From: Gammaproteobacteria bacterium
GTDB taxonomy: Bacteria; Pseudomonadota; Gammaproteobacteria; Xanthomonadales; Xanthomonadaceae
DNA: 5,230 nt
Direction: 5' to 3'
Assembly (NCBI GenBank): GCA_024642445.1
Contig: JAHEBG010000105.1
Location: forward strand, 1 to 5,230
Shown in pieces: positions 1-5,230 of this stretch (the stretch's first letter is position 1; every line of letters starts with the position of its first letter). The notes beneath the pieces are model-generated. The model was given only the letters and a program-made list of their open reading frames with translations, was not told the origin of the DNA and made no database searches. The position numbers and the translations under genes were made by a program.

Positions 1-2
1 CG

Positions 3-35
3 GCTCTGCTGCAATGGGAACCGAATAATGACTGA
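3..35 (+). CDS. C-terminal end of upstream gene, possibly methylcrotonyl-CoA carboxylase biotin subunit (partial)
   Basis: In frame 3 the window opens with codons for ALLQWEPNND followed by a TGA at 33-35. Biotin carboxyl carrier domains usually end in a short strand such as LVEFE or LLRIE, and LLQWE fits that pattern. In many proteobacterial leucine/isovalerate (liu) operons the biotin subunit of methylcrotonyl-CoA carboxylase (liuD/mccA) lies directly before HMG-CoA lyase, so the context supports the same reading. The stop would overlap the liuE start by 8 nt. A competing reading in frame 2 ends GSAAMGTE with a TAA at 26-28, giving a TAATG junction. Only ten residues are visible, so the identity is an inference from context and a very short match. 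Confidence 0.4.
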   Translation, partial: ALLQWEPNND

Positions 36-918
36 TCGGGTAAATGTGGTTGAGGTTTCTCCGCGTGACGGCTTGCAGAATGAAGCCACCTTCATCGTCA
101 CCGAAGATAAACTGGAACTCATAACACGCTTAATACGGGCCGGGATGCAGTGCATTGAAGCTACGGCATTCGTCAGCCCGAAATGGGTGCCGCAGATGCG
201 TGATGCCGCCGAGCTTTTTCAGCAATTGCCTAAAACCACGGACTGCCGTTTTCCGGTGCTGGTTCCCAATCTGCAAGGCTATACACGTGCCGTGGCTTGC
301 GGCGTCAAAGAGGTTGCGGTATTCGGCGCAGCTTCGGAGGCGTTCAGTGAACACAATATCAATGCCAGTATTGATGAAAGCTTGGAACGCTTCATTCCGG
401 TGTTGGCACAAGCCAAAGCCGATGGTATCGCCGTACGCGGTTATGTTTCCACGGTATTGGGATGCCCATACCAAGGCCATGTGCCGGTAGCCGATGTGGT
501 GCGCGTGGCAAAGCGCCTTTACCAAATGGGTTGCTATGAAATCTCACTGGGCGACACCATCGGTGTGGGCACACCGAAAGCCGCACGCAACATGCTCAAT
601 GCCGTTGCCACAGAAGTACCCATGGCCCATCTTGCCGTGCATTTTCACAATACGTATGGTCAAGCGCTGGCCAATGTTTTCGCTTGCCTTGAAGCCGGTG
701 TGCGTACCGTGGATGCCTCGGTTTCAGGCACCGGCGGCTGCCCGTATGCTAAAGGTGCCAGCGGCAATCTGGCCACCGAAGATCTGATTTATAGCTTGCA
801 TGGCATGGGTTTTGATACCGGTGTGGATTTGGCCGTTTTAATTGAAACGGGCGCCTGGCTGAGTGAAAAACTGGGCCGCGCCAGCAACAGCAACGTAACC
901 CGGGCCCGCATCGCATGA
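28..918 (+). CDS. liuE: Hydroxymethylglutaryl-CoA lyase
   Basis: Cleaves (S)-3-hydroxy-3-methylglutaryl-CoA to acetyl-CoA and acetoacetate, the final step of leucine degradation, in the cytoplasm. The 296-residue protein has the DRE-TIM aldolase-type fold. Seen directly: VSPRDGLQNE near residues 10-19 with R13 and D14, E44, HFHNTYGQ with H205 and H207, and the signature GTGGCPYAKGASGNLATEDL at 234-253 with C238 and N247. These residues match in spacing the human enzyme's R41, D42, E72, H233, H235, C266 and N275, so the metal site (D14, H205, H207, N247) and the catalytic cysteine are intact. A modest GGGAA ribosome site at 16-20 lies 7 nt before the ATG. The start overlaps the probable end of an upstream gene and the stop overlaps the next start, indicating an operon. 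The symbol liuE is chosen for context; mvaB and hmgL are synonyms in other genera. Confidence 0.95.
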   Translation: MTDRVNVVEVSPRDGLQNEATFIVTEDKLELITRLIRAGMQCIEATAFVSPKWVPQMRDAAELFQQLPKTTDCRFPVLVPNLQGYTRAVACGVKEVAVFGAASEAFSEHNINASIDESLERFIPVLAQAKADGIAVRGYVSTVLGCPYQGHVPVADVVRVAKRLYQMGCYEISLGDTIGVGTPKAARNMLNAVATEVPMAHLAVHFHNTYGQALANVFACLEAGVRTVDASVSGTGGCPYAKGASGNLATEDLIYSLHGMGFDTGVDLAVLIETGAWLSEKLGRASNSNVTRARIA

Positions 919-1409
919 AAAACCGCAACTGGAAAATCCGCCCCATTACTGCCCACGACGACACCCGCATGGCCAGCATTATCCGCTCGGTCATGCCTGA
1001 GTTCGGCGCCAACGGTGACGGCTTCGCCATCAACGACCCCGAAGTGGACTGGATGAGCCGCGCTTACAGTGCGCCACGCACGGCCTACTATGTGGTGGAA
1101 TTAGAAGGCCTGGTCATGGGCGGCGGCGGCATTGCGCCGCTGGAAGGCGCCAGCAACCCACGTATTTGCGAACTGCGAAAAATGTATTTCATGCCGGCAT
1201 TGCGCGGCCAAGGTGCCGGAATGGCTCTGATGGACATTTGCCTGGCCAAGGCCCGTGAGTTTTCCTTTGAGCTGTGTTATCTGGAAACCCTGAACGGCAT
1301 GGACTCGGCCATGGCGCTATACCATAAAGCCGGATTCCGCTCGTTGGATAAACCCATGGGCAACACCGGTCATGGTGGCTGCAATCGGTTTTTTTCCAAG
1401 TCGCTTTAA
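915..1409 (+). CDS. GNAT-family N-acetyltransferase
   Basis: A 164-residue single-domain acetyltransferase of the GNAT superfamily, which moves an acetyl group from acetyl-CoA to an amine. The substrate cannot be told from sequence. The acetyl-CoA pyrophosphate loop is seen as RGQGAG at 97-102, following the strand ELRKMYF (86-92), and the C-terminal motif B region is ALYHKAGF at 134-141. The tail GNTGHGGCNRFF (149-160) recurs in a subgroup of uncharacterised GNAT proteins. The ATG overlaps the liuE stop in an ATGA junction (915-918), and no purine-rich ribosome site precedes it, so translation is probably coupled to liuE. That ties its expression to leucine catabolism, although GNAT genes often ride in unrelated operons. 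Family assignment is firm; role is unknown. Confidence 0.87.
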   Translation: MKNRNWKIRPITAHDDTRMASIIRSVMPEFGANGDGFAINDPEVDWMSRAYSAPRTAYYVVELEGLVMGGGGIAPLEGASNPRICELRKMYFMPALRGQGAGMALMDICLAKAREFSFELCYLETLNGMDSAMALYHKAGFRSLDKPMGNTGHGGCNRFFSKSL

Positions 1410-1449
1410 GCACCGCGTAAACGGCAGTGCGCTTGCATACAGCCGGATT

Positions 1450-1458
1450 TGCTAAAAT
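1450..1458 (+). promoter_or_regulatory. Candidate extended -10 promoter before the dehydrogenase
   Basis: The sequence TGCTAAAAT matches the extended -10 form TGnTATAAT with one mismatch in the hexamer (TAAAAT at 1453-1458). The region 15-17 bp upstream holds only a weak -35 (around CTTGCA, 1432-1437), which extended -10 promoters can tolerate. Transcription would start near 1465, leaving a leader of about 20 nt before the ATG at 1485. It would let the dehydrogenase and efpL be transcribed separately from liuE. Short motif match only. Confidence 0.35.
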
Positions 1459-1472
1459 GGTTTCTTTCGCCT

Positions 1473-1477
1473 AAAGG
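1473..1477 (+). promoter_or_regulatory. Ribosome binding site deciding the dehydrogenase start
   Basis: AAAGG sits 7 nt before the ATG at 1485. An in-frame TTG at 1449 would add 12 residues, but it lies inside the candidate promoter, and the added residues come before the usual first strand of the Rossmann fold. The ATG at 1485 is therefore preferred. Confidence 0.55.
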
Positions 1478-1484
1478 TTCACTC

Positions 1485-2255
1485 ATGGAACTGTCCAACG
1501 TTCGCGCCGTCATCACCGGCGGCGTATCCGGCCTCGGCTTTGCCGTAGCCCAGCACATCGTAGCCCAGGGCGGTAAAGCCGTACTGTTCGACATCAACGA
1601 TGAAAAATCCCTCGAAGCCCTGAACACGCTGGGTGAAGGTAACGGCCATTATTTCAAAACCGATGTCACCGATGAGACGCAAGTGGCCGAAAACATGGCG
1701 AAAGCCAAAGACGCTATGGGTGGCTTGAATACCGTGGTCAACTGTGCCGGTATTCTGGGTGCGGGTCGTGTGCTTGGGCGTGAAGCCAGCATGCCGTTGG
1801 CGCAATTCGCCACCACCGTAAAAGTCAATCTGATCGGCAGTTTCAATGTGGCCAAAGCCGGTGCCGAACTGATGCAACACAACACTGCCGGCGAAGATGG
1901 CGAGCGCGGCGTTATCATTCATACCGCTTCCGTGGCTGCGTTTGATGGCCAAATCGGCCAAGCCGCGTACTCGGCATCCAAAGGCGGCGTGGTGGGCATG
2001 ACACTGCCTATGGCCCGTGAACTGGCGCGTTTCGGTATCCGTGTCATGACCATCGCACCTGGCATCTTCTGGACACCGATGGTGGATTCCATGCCTGAAG
2101 CCGTGCAGCAGTCGTTGTCGGCCTCCATCCCCTTCCCTTCGCGTTTGGGCAAGCCGGAAGAGTATGCACAGACTGTAGCGTTCATTCTGCAGAACCGCTA
2201 CCTAAACGGTGAAACCATCCGCTTGGACGGCTCGGTCCGTCTGGCCGCAAAATAA
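1485..2255 (+). CDS. Short-chain dehydrogenase, type II 3-hydroxyacyl-CoA dehydrogenase (HSD17B10-like)
   Basis: A 256-residue classical SDR that probably oxidises 3-hydroxyacyl-CoA, including 2-methyl-3-hydroxybutyryl-CoA of isoleucine degradation, with NAD+. Seen directly: cofactor loop TGGVSGLG (11-18), D36 at the end of the second strand (favouring NAD over NADP), NCAG (86-89), N115, S149 and the catalytic pair Y162/K166 in YSASK. The C-terminal half carries IAPGIFWTP (190-198), IPFPSRLG (215-222) and [10 protein letters not shown] (240-249), close to IAPGLFGTP, VPFPSRLG and LNGEVIRLDG as I recall them in human HSD17B10, which is why I prefer this over a fatty-acid-synthesis FabG. Similar genes are called ivdG in Shewanella-type operons. 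It lies 75 nt after the GNAT gene and 14 nt before efpL. Exact chain-length preference is not readable from sequence. Confidence 0.88.
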   Translation: MELSNVRAVITGGVSGLGFAVAQHIVAQGGKAVLFDINDEKSLEALNTLGEGNGHYFKTDVTDETQVAENMAKAKDAMGGLNTVVNCAGILGAGRVLGREASMPLAQFATTVKVNLIGSFNVAKAGAELMQHNTAGEDGERGVIIHTASVAAFDGQIGQAAYSASKGGVVGMTLPMARELARFGIRVMTIAPGIFWTPMVDSMPEAVQQSLSASIPFPSRLGKPEEYAQTVAFILQNRYLNGETIRLDGSVRLAAK

Positions 2256-2269
2256 CCCTGGAGCCCCGC

Positions 2270-2833
2270 ATGAAAGCAGCAGATGTAAAAAAAGGCAATG
2301 TGGTTGAGCACAATGGCACTGTGTACCAAGTACGTGATATTGAAAGATCGGCGCCGCAGGGCCGCGGTGGCAATGTCACGTTTCGTTTCACCATGTACTC
2401 GGTTCCCGGAGGCAACAAATACGATTTAAGTCTGCGCGCCGATGATGAATTGAAAGAGCTCGATCTGGTTCGCCGCGAAGCCAGTTTTTCCTATATGGAC
2501 GGTGATGCGTTTGTTTTTCTGGACAGCGAGGACTTCACCCCGTACATGCTGGATGCCGATTTAGTCGGCGACATGGCCGGCTATATTACCGAAGGCCTGG
2601 AAGGCGTCTATGTTCAGCTGATAGATGACGCACCGGTAGCCATCCAAATGCCGCCGAGTGTGGTACTGGTGGTGGTAGATACGCCGCCGGAACTGAAGGG
2701 CGGCACCGCCACCAAACGCCCAAAGCCGGCCAAACTCAGCACCGGCATTGAGATTCAGGTGCCCGAGTATATTGCTAATGGCGAGAAAATTTACGTTTCT
2801 ACCGTTACTGGCGAATTCGGCGGACGCGCTTAA
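2270..2833 (+). CDS. efpL: Elongation factor P-like protein EfpL (YeiP)
   Basis: A paralogue of elongation factor P that binds the ribosome near the E site and helps peptide-bond formation at proline-rich stalls. The 187 residues follow the three-domain EF-P plan: an N-terminal KOW-like domain (about 1-65), a central OB domain (about 66-128) and a C-terminal OB domain (about 129-187) ending with [18 protein letters not shown] and a TGEFGGRA tail. The tip loop reads SAPQGRGGN (27-35). R32 occupies the place of the unmodified arginine R33 of E. coli EfpL (SPTARGA), and not the modified lysine of classic EF-P, which is why I call EfpL. A GGAG ribosome site at 2260-2263 stands 6 nt before the ATG. 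Only 14 nt separate it from the dehydrogenase, so co-transcription is likely. Two diproline motifs lie in the protein itself (128-129 and 139-140). Confidence 0.93.
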   Translation: MKAADVKKGNVVEHNGTVYQVRDIERSAPQGRGGNVTFRFTMYSVPGGNKYDLSLRADDELKELDLVRREASFSYMDGDAFVFLDSEDFTPYMLDADLVGDMAGYITEGLEGVYVQLIDDAPVAIQMPPSVVLVVVDTPPELKGGTATKRPKPAKLSTGIEIQVPEYIANGEKIYVSTVTGEFGGRA

Positions 2834-3402
2834 CCCGCGTTTGCAACGTAGCCCGGGTTGTGTTGCAACCACTTGCAGGCCATGCGCTGGATGGATGGAT
2901 CGACATCATCCCGCTCTGCCAGCTCGGCAACCGGAATCCATGCCAGCCCTAGCGATTCGGCATTCTGCACCAAGGCTTCATTACCGCCGGCTCTGACCAC
3001 AAAGCGCATATCGAAGTGCCAGTGCGCCGGCTCGTTGCCGCGTGCGGCAATTTCATGGCAATCCAGATCAAAAATTTCAGTTGCCACTTCAAGTCCGGTT
3101 AAACCGGTTTCTTCTTCAGCCTCACGCAAAGCAACCTGCGCCATATCGGCATTGCCATCGGCATGGCCGCCAGGTTGTAGCCAGCGGTTCAATTTCCGAT
3201 GGTGCATCAAAACCGCACGTGTGCCGTCCGCCGATACCAACCATGCCGAGCCGGTGAGATGGCCACTGAGCAAGCGACGCTCGCAACAATCGGGATTGAC
3301 CGCTATAAACGCCTCGTAGTGTGCTTTCAGCTGCAATTGCTGGCTGCACTCCGGCCGGTAATTGCCCAGCAATTCCAATAACTTGCTTTGTGATGGCGTC
3401 AT
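2830..3402 (-). CDS. Nudix hydrolase
   Basis: A Nudix-fold pyrophosphohydrolase, cutting a nucleoside diphosphate linked to some other group; the substrate is not readable. With the ATG at 3402 it has 190 residues. The Nudix box is at residues 79-101, ending REAEEETGL, with metal-binding glutamates E94, E97 and E98 intact. The first box glutamate is replaced by A85, a position that varies in this subgroup. The preceding [17 protein letters not shown] (67-83) is characteristic of a proteobacterial Nudix subgroup that starts with a helical LLELLxxYRP segment, here at 8-17. That argues for the start at 3402. An AGGAA lies 13 nt upstream, which is rather far. An in-frame GTG at 3501 would add 33 residues and cannot be excluded. 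The gene converges on efpL, overlapping it by 4 nt, and diverges from the permease. Confidence 0.9.
   Translation of the reverse strand: MTPSQSKLLELLGNYRPECSQQLQLKAHYEAFIAVNPDCCERRLLSGHLTGSAWLVSADGTRAVLMHHRKLNRWLQPGGHADGNADMAQVALREAEEETGLTGLEVATEIFDLDCHEIAARGNEPAHWHFDMRFVVRAGGNEALVQNAESLGLAWIPVAELAERDDVDPSIQRMACKWLQHNPGYVANAG
2832..2859. other. Weak stem-loop at the efpL/Nudix convergent junction
   Basis: AACCCG at 2832-2837 can pair with CGGGTT at 2854-2859 across a 16-nt loop. A second small hairpin overlaps it: GGTTG (2856-2860) with CAACC (2866-2870). Neither is followed by a T-run in either direction, so these are not convincing intrinsic terminators. They are noted because the junction between the two convergent genes has no other space for one. 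Confidence 0.2.
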
Positions 3403-3429
3403 GGCGACGATTAATTTCCTGAATCTATC

Positions 3430-3443
3430 GTAAAGGGCTTTAC
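3430..3443. promoter_or_regulatory. 14-bp dyad in the Nudix/permease divergent region
   Basis: GTAAAG (3430-3435) and CTTTAC (3438-3443) form a perfect 6-bp inverted repeat around a GG centre. It lies 27 nt upstream of the Nudix ATG and about 93 nt upstream of the permease ATG, inside the 134-nt divergent intergenic region. The position and symmetry would suit a dimeric regulator of the Nudix gene. It is also inside the possible GTG-initiated N-terminal extension of the Nudix protein, so it could be coding. No regulator family is recognised from the motif. Confidence 0.3.
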
Positions 3444-3524
3444 CCCTGCGTTCATCTAGCTTAAGGTATTTGGGTTCGTCTGTGTTCGACAACAACACCA
3501 CTGCTATCCAGCGTATAAAACTAT

Positions 3525-3532
3525 AGGGAGAG
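3525..3532 (+). promoter_or_regulatory. Ribosome binding site of the permease gene
   Basis: AGGGAGAG contains a strong GGAG core (3527-3530) 6 nt before the ATG at 3537. It selects this start over the in-frame ATG at 3573, which has no purine-rich site before it. A TATAAA at 3514-3519 just upstream resembles a -10 box but has no matching -35 and would leave almost no leader, so I do not call it a promoter. Confidence 0.7.
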
Positions 3533-3536
3533 TTTC

Positions 3537-5021
3537 ATGCTATTTGATCGGGTTAAACCCCTGGACCAAATTATGGCAACAGCCGAGAAAAAAAGCCTTA
3601 AACGGCAACTCGGGCCTGTTCAATTAACGTTACTCGGCGTCGGCGCCATCATCGGTACCGGTATTTTTGTTCTGACCGCGGAAGCCGGCCAAAAAGCCGG
3701 CCCTGCTATGATGATCGCTTTCGTCATTGCGGCATTGGTATGTGCCCTGGCGGCACTGGCCTACGCTGAGCTGGCCTCGATGATTCCGGTTTCCGGTTCG
3801 GCTTACACCTACTCCTACGGCGTCTTCGGCGAAGGCCTGGCCTGGACCGTGGGTTGGGCATTGGTGCTGGAATATGCAGTTGCCGCAGGTGCGGTGGCCG
3901 TGGGTTGGTCGGGTTACATGAACGGGCTGTTGATCAGCGCAGGCATCCCCCTGCCCGAAGTGTTCCGAACCGGCCCCTATGACGGCGGATTATTCAATAT
4001 TTTGGCGTTCTGCATCACCTTGTTGATTACCGGCCTTCTGATTCTCGGTACCTCGAAAAGTGCGAAAGTGAACGCAGTTCTGGTCAGCATCAAAGTTGCG
4101 GCCCTGATTGCATTCATCTGGTTTGCACTTCCAGCCGTACAAGATGAAAACTTCAAACCGTTCTTCCCAACCGGCTGGGGTAGCCCTATGGGCGGCATTG
4201 GCGTATTGGGTGCAGCTGCATCGATCTTCTTCGCCTATGTGGGTTTCGATGCTGTGTCGACCGCTGCTGAAGAAACCGAAAACCCGAATCGCAATATTCC
4301 TATTGGATTGATCGGTTCGCTGCTGATTTGCACGGTGTTCTACCTGCTGGTGGGCTACGGTGCCGTGGGTGCCATGGGTTCCCAGCCGATGCTGGATGCC
4401 AACGGCATTGCCTTCCATCCGGGCAGCCCGGAACTGGCTGCCGCCTGTAAAGGTTCGGAAGCGTTGGTCTGCAGCAAAGAGCCGCTGGCACATGTATTGC
4501 GCGTTCTTGGTATGCCGGGTATCGGCAATATGATCGGACTGGCTGCCGCACTGGCCCTGCCATCGGTGGTGTTGATGATGATTTACGGCCAAACCCGTAT
4601 TTTCTTCGTGATGTCGCGTGACGGCTTGTTGCCGGAAGCACTGTCCAAGATTCATGAAAAATATCAGACCCCGCACATCATCACCATGATCACCGGTGCT
4701 GGCGTGTCATTGTTTGCTGCCCTTTTCCCGGTCGGCATCCTGGCCGATATTTCGAACTCCGGAACGTTGTTCGCGTTCTTCATGGTGGCCATCGGTGTGA
4801 TGGTACTTCGGATCAAACAACCCGAGCGTCACCGTCCGTTCCGCGTCAAGTTCGTCTGGCTGGTTTGCCCGCTGGCCGTTCTCGGCACCTTGCTGCTGTT
4901 CCTCAATCTGTCGGTTTACACCCTGTCGCTGTTCTTTGGCTGGGCTATTCTCGGGTTGGTGGTGTACTACCTGTATGGCCGCAAAAACAGCCATCTGGGC
5001 AATGGCACCGAACCGGCATAA
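3537..5021 (+). CDS. APC-family amino acid permease, probably cationic amino acid transporter type
   Basis: Inner-membrane secondary transporter of the amino acid-polyamine-organocation superfamily, with the closest resemblance to the CAT group (YfnA-like). The 494 residues give about 12 hydrophobic segments (approximately 28-48, 56-78, 98-123, 150-171, 179-199, 221-243, 255-280, 327-349, 382-402, 406-424, 437-457, 460-480). Segment 1 carries GVGAIIGTGIFVLTA (34-48), the broken helix that binds the substrate backbone. Segment 6 has FFAYVGFDAVSTAAEE (231-246), and the cytoplasmic loop after segment 8 has RIFFVMSRDGLLP (354-366). All three are family signatures. The N-terminus MLFDRVKPLDQIM also matches the family pattern, supporting the first ATG. 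A long loop between segments 7 and 8 contains C304 and C312. The gene stands alone, divergent from Nudix and closed by its own terminator. The exact substrate is uncertain. Confidence 0.93.
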   Translation: MLFDRVKPLDQIMATAEKKSLKRQLGPVQLTLLGVGAIIGTGIFVLTAEAGQKAGPAMMIAFVIAALVCALAALAYAELASMIPVSGSAYTYSYGVFGEGLAWTVGWALVLEYAVAAGAVAVGWSGYMNGLLISAGIPLPEVFRTGPYDGGLFNILAFCITLLITGLLILGTSKSAKVNAVLVSIKVAALIAFIWFALPAVQDENFKPFFPTGWGSPMGGIGVLGAAASIFFAYVGFDAVSTAAEETENPNRNIPIGLIGSLLICTVFYLLVGYGAVGAMGSQPMLDANGIAFHPGSPELAAACKGSEALVCSKEPLAHVLRVLGMPGIGNMIGLAAALALPSVVLMMIYGQTRIFFVMSRDGLLPEALSKIHEKYQTPHIITMITGAGVSLFAALFPVGILADISNSGTLFAFFMVAIGVMVLRIKQPERHRPFRVKFVWLVCPLAVLGTLLLFLNLSVYTLSLFFGWAILGLVVYYLYGRKNSHLGNGTEPA

Positions 5022-5039
5022 CGCTGAGTTCCATAAACG

Positions 5040-5068
5040 AAAACGGCGCCTTCGGGCGCCGTTTTTTT
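5040..5068 (+). terminator. Intrinsic terminator with UUCG tetraloop
   Basis: CGGCGCC (5044-5050) pairs perfectly with GGCGCCG (5055-5061) around TTCG (5051-5054), the very stable cUUCGg loop. Seven T follow (5062-5068), and four A before the stem can extend the pairing. It starts 19 nt after the permease stop. Read on the minus strand the same stem is followed by TTTTCGTTTAT, so it may also end the gene coming from the right, less strongly. Confidence 0.95.
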
Positions 5069-5228
5069 ATTCCTGAGGTAAATCTTCATCGTCTGTATCG
5101 GTTTCGGACTCAAGCCCGAGAATTTTCAAGCTATCGGATTCACTTAGGCTTTCAACGCCTTTGAGACGCTTTTCAATTGCACGCGTGCGCGTACCCGCCT
5201 GATTAAGCGTGTTACTGACCGTGCCGAT
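5067..5228 (-). CDS. rmuC: C-terminal fragment, probably DNA recombination protein RmuC (partial)
   Basis: The minus strand from the window's right edge to a TAA at 5069-5067 is open for 53 codons and enters without a start, so the gene continues beyond 5230. The visible end contains NTLNQAGTRARAIEKRLKGVESL followed in the gene by an acidic tail, LESETDTDDEDLPQE. A helix of the form TRARAIEKRLKxVExL near the C-terminus, after a coiled-coil-like stretch, is what I recall from one branch of the RmuC family, proteins linked to limiting DNA inversions and thought to carry a nuclease-like core. That core is outside the window, so the catalytic domain cannot be checked. The stop codon lies inside the T-run of the permease terminator. 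Confidence 0.5.
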   Translation of the reverse strand: MGTVSNTLNQAGTRTRAIEKRLKGVESLSESDSLKILGLESETDTDDEDLPQE

Positions 5229-5230
5229 TT

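Noticed and set aside
1410..1438. Possible hairpin GCAC...GTGC after the GNAT gene
   Set aside because: The stem is only 4 bp before mismatches or bulges, and no T-run follows, so it is not supportable as a terminator.
1449..1484. TTG-initiated 12-residue extension of the dehydrogenase
   Set aside because: It precedes the usual SDR N-terminus, overlaps a candidate promoter, and has no ribosome site of its own; the ATG at 1485 has one.
1479..1961. Minus-strand open frame of 160 codons inside the dehydrogenase
   Set aside because: Antisense shadow; the plus-strand frame has all SDR catalytic residues in place.
3514..3519. TATAAA as a -10 box for the permease
   Set aside because: No -35 element at 16-18 bp spacing, and the predicted start would fall on the ribosome binding site.
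3990..4676. Minus-strand open frame of 228 codons inside the permease
   Set aside because: The product is rich in His, Gln and Arg with no membrane or domain features, as expected for antisense of a GC-biased coding region. The plus-strand permease is a clear family match throughout.
4865..5164. Plus-strand open frame of 99 codons crossing the permease end and terminator
   Set aside because: It lies in another frame of the permease, reads through the terminator hairpin and across the minus-strand RmuC-like fragment, and has no recognisable domain.
1..5230. Mobile element, CRISPR array, toxin-antitoxin or defence module
   Set aside because: No transposase or integrase frame, no direct-repeat array and no small paired genes are visible; every substantial stretch is explained by a conserved housekeeping or catabolic gene.

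Overview
This looks like an ordinary, gene-dense chromosomal stretch from a Gram-negative bacterium, most likely a gammaproteobacterium. The main clue is an EfpL (YeiP) type elongation factor, a family known mainly from that class. Its QGRGG loop tip resembles, from memory, xanthomonad-type proteins more than the enterobacterial form; this is an inference and not a placement. No mobile element, CRISPR array, tRNA or rRNA is visible.

Layout from left to right. (1) Positions 1-1409, plus strand: the last codons of an upstream gene, probably the biotin-carrying subunit of methylcrotonyl-CoA carboxylase, overlap the start of HMG-CoA lyase (liuE). That gene in turn overlaps a GNAT acetyltransferase by 4 nt. 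(2) Positions 1410-2833, plus strand: a short gap with a candidate extended -10 promoter is followed by an HSD17B10-like short-chain dehydrogenase, then by efpL 14 nt later. (3) Positions 2830-3402, minus strand: a Nudix hydrolase converges on efpL, and the two stop codons share the bases TTAA. (4) Positions 3403-3536: a divergent intergenic region holding a 14-bp dyad. (5) Positions 3537-5021, plus strand: a 12-TM APC-family, probably cationic, amino acid permease. It is followed by a UUCG-loop intrinsic terminator. (6) Positions 5067-5230, minus strand: the C-terminal end of a gene that runs off the window, probably rmuC.

Functionally, the left half is branched-chain amino acid and acyl-CoA catabolism. 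HMG-CoA lyase performs the last step of leucine breakdown, giving acetyl-CoA and acetoacetate. The dehydrogenase fits the 2-methyl-3-hydroxybutyryl-CoA step of isoleucine breakdown or general short-chain beta-oxidation. An amino acid importer nearby fits this theme loosely, but it sits in a separate transcription unit behind the oppositely oriented Nudix gene.

I did not find a new biological system here. The items most worth a second look are the diproline motifs inside EfpL itself, the tight linkage of efpL to a catabolic dehydrogenase, the operator-like dyad, and the compact gene ends.
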